Shown: positions 62,559 to 64,000 of the stretch, piece by piece
Numbering within the stretch: position 1 is the first letter of the stretch
How the letters are laid out: each line of letters starts with the position of its first letter
NCBI RefSeq assembly: GCF_041222825.1
Contig: NZ_CP139482.1
Location: 2,201,001-2,265,000, forward strand
Direction: 5' to 3'
Source: Candidatus Thalassolituus haligoni
Lineage (GTDB): Bacteria; Pseudomonadota; Gammaproteobacteria; Pseudomonadales; Oceanobacteraceae
Length of the DNA: 64,000 bases
Made by a program: the position numbers and the translations under genes
Notes under the pieces: model-generated
Database searches by the model: none
Seen by the model: the letters and a program-made list of their open reading frames with translations, nothing else
What the model was told of the DNA's origin: nothing

Positions 62559-64000
62559 TCAATGCGTCTTTGGGCGAGAACCCTCGTCCTTACTGACGCT
62601 TGCATCTTCTGTCGGAACAATTGGCGCAGAAACACCATCCGGGCTTGACTCAAGCGCCAAATCCAGAACCTCGTCGATCCAGTCTACAGCAATGACCTTC
62701 AGGTCTTGCTTGATGTTTTCCGGTATATCCCTAAGGTCTTTTTCGTTTTCCTTGGGGATAATAACCGTCTTGATGCCACCGCGATGTGCGGCGAGCAACT
62801 TTTCTTTTAATCCTCCAATCGCCAGCACTTTGCCCCTCAGGGTAATCTCACCCGTCATGGCTACTTCGGCCTTAACCGGAATACCCGTCAGGACAGATGC
62901 CAGCGCTGTTGCCATCCCAATGCCAGCACTTGGGCCGTCCTTGGGTGTCGCACCTTCCGGCACATGCACATGAATGTCATTCTTTTCAAAAAATTCCGCA
63001 TTAATCCCCAAGCTTTCAGCACGGCTTCTAACGACCGTCAGAGCTGCCTGAATGGACTCCTGCATTACATCACCCAACGAGCCTGTCTTGATAATACGAC
63101 CCTTGCCAGCGGTTGCTGCAGCTTCAAGCGTCAACAATTCGCCACCTACGGAGGTCCAGGCAAGTCCTGTTACCTGTCCCACCTGATTACTGACACCCGC
63201 AAGGCCGTAGCGATACTTGGTGACACCAAGATATTCTTCCAGCAGTTCTTCGGTAATCACGCGTGTTGTCGTGGTCTGATCAAGCATGTTTGCCTTGACG
63301 ACACGGCGACACAACTTGGCCAGTTCTCTTTCAAGACCACGAACACCCGCTTCACGTGTGTAGTGGCGAATAATGCTGCGTAATTGAGTTTCCGGAAGCT
63401 CAATTTCATCCGTTTTCAAACCATTTTGCTTAATCTGTTTAGGTAACAAATAGCGCTGGGCAATATGAACCTTCTCCGCTTCGGTATAGCCGGGAATGCG
63501 GATGACTTCCATACGATCCAGTAACGGGCCAGGAATATTCATGCTGTTCGAGGTACAGACAAACATCACATCGGAGAGGTCATAATCAACCTCAAGGTAA
63601 TGATCGGCAAAGGTGTTGTTTTGCTCAGGATCAAGCACTTCCAGCAGCGCAGAAGCCGGATCACCGCGATGATCCATCCCCATTTTGTCGATTTCATCCA
63701 GCAAGAACAAAGGGTTACGTACGCCGACCTTGGTCATGCGTTGTACCAGCTTGCCCGGCATTGAGCCAATATAAGTACGACGATGGCCACGAATTTCGGC
63801 TTCATCCCGAACTCCGCCCAGCGACATACGCGTAAACTGCCGGTTAGTTGCCCGCGCAATCGATTTGCCAAGAGAAGTCTTGCCGACACCTGGAGGCCCG
63901 ACCAGGCACAGAACTGCACCCTTTACTTTCTTGACACGATTCTGCACCGCCAAATACTCAAGGATCCGCTCCTTAACCTCTTCCAGACCATAGTGATCGG
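62559..64000 (-). CDS. lon: ATP-dependent protease Lon (5' end beyond window)
   Basis: 480 C-terminal codons, open to the right edge. AAA+ module with Walker [26 protein letters not shown] (Walker B) and arginine-finger region. Protease domain with catalytic Ser in [13 protein letters not shown] and Lys in [19 protein letters not shown]. The C-terminal tail after [12 protein letters not shown] is acidic. The N-terminal substrate domain is not in the window. Confidence 0.97.
   Translation of the reverse strand, partial: DHYGLEEVKERILEYLAVQNRVKKVKGAVLCLVGPPGVGKTSLGKSIARATNRQFTRMSLGGVRDEAEIRGHRRTYIGSMPGKLVQRMTKVGVRNPLFLLDEIDKMGMDHRGDPASALLEVLDPEQNNTFADHYLEVDYDLSDVMFVCTSNSMNIPGPLLDRMEVIRIPGYTEAEKVHIAQRYLLPKQIKQNGLKTDEIELPETQLRSIIRHYTREAGVRGLERELAKLCRRVVKANMLDQTTTTRVITEELLEEYLGVTKYRYGLAGVSNQVGQVTGLAWTSVGGELLTLEAAATAGKGRIIKTGSLGDVMQESIQAALTVVRSRAESLGINAEFFEKNDIHVHVPEGATPKDGPSAGIGMATALASVLTGIPVKAEVAMTGEITLRGKVLAIGGLKEKLLAAHRGGIKTVIIPKENEKDLRDIPENIKQDLKVIAVDWIDEVLDLALESSPDGVSAPIVPTEDASVSKDEGSRPKTH

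Overview
The window looks like a gammaproteobacterial chromosome with a large accessory region next to core genes. The core part (about 45.65-64 kb, right side) is GC-richer to the eye. It carries gor, a type II secretion operon (gspE to gspM) led by ugd, etfBA with a divergent ETF:ubiquinone oxidoreductase gene, then ppiD, hupB and the 3' part of lon. That gene set and order suggest a marine-type gammaproteobacterium near Cellvibrionales or Pseudomonadales. This placement is an inference from gene content, not from any search.

The left 45 kb is an AT-richer metal and stress island. No integrase, transposase or tRNA was seen to define its ends. From 1 to about 22 kb nearly everything is on the minus strand. 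A MerR regulator and a Cu(I) P-type ATPase come first, behind a MerR-type promoter with a 19-bp spacer. They are followed by small partners: a cupredoxin, a PII-like protein, two DUF5676 membrane proteins, a DUF2933 protein, an isoprenylcysteine-methyltransferase-like protein and an HMA-fold protein. Next come glycogen phosphorylase, an orphan Rieske protein, HflK/HflC, a YHS-HMA protein and a ferritin/hemerythrin-like helical protein. A tight operon follows with FabI, an acetate kinase fused to a PduL phosphotransacylase, and a DUF3141 PhaC-like hydrolase. After it lie a type II NADH dehydrogenase, a CPA2 antiporter, a DMT transporter, a DUF2934 protein, GlgX and a K+-channel-like protein. 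Together GlgX, GlgP and AckA-PduL could feed ATP by substrate-level phosphorylation when respiration is poisoned or oxygen is absent (inference).

From 22 to 34 kb lies a periplasmic copper cluster: multicopper oxidase CopA, CopB, several small His/Met-rich exported proteins, two c-type cytochromes, a frameshifted porin, and the divergent CopRS two-component system. The small proteins include one with three HKHYKATM repeats and a 48-residue Gly-Gly-His lipoprotein too short for ordinary ORF calling. CopRS is followed by an APC permease and a second copy of the ferritin-like protein. From 34 to 42.7 kb there is an ATP-grasp-like protein, a small lipoprotein, and a CusCBA efflux operon with a DUF411 copper protein and a CopL-like protein.

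From 42.9 to 45.5 kb lies a separate three- or four-gene module: an XRE regulator, an unknown 191-residue protein, an SF2 helicase and a short ORF. The regulator and the unknown gene diverge from a 68-bp region holding two 19-bp TGTC-N11-GACA operators. The helicase and the short ORF each carry an in-frame TAA, so the module seems to be decaying. Three copies of a 23-bp repeat mark the junction with gor.
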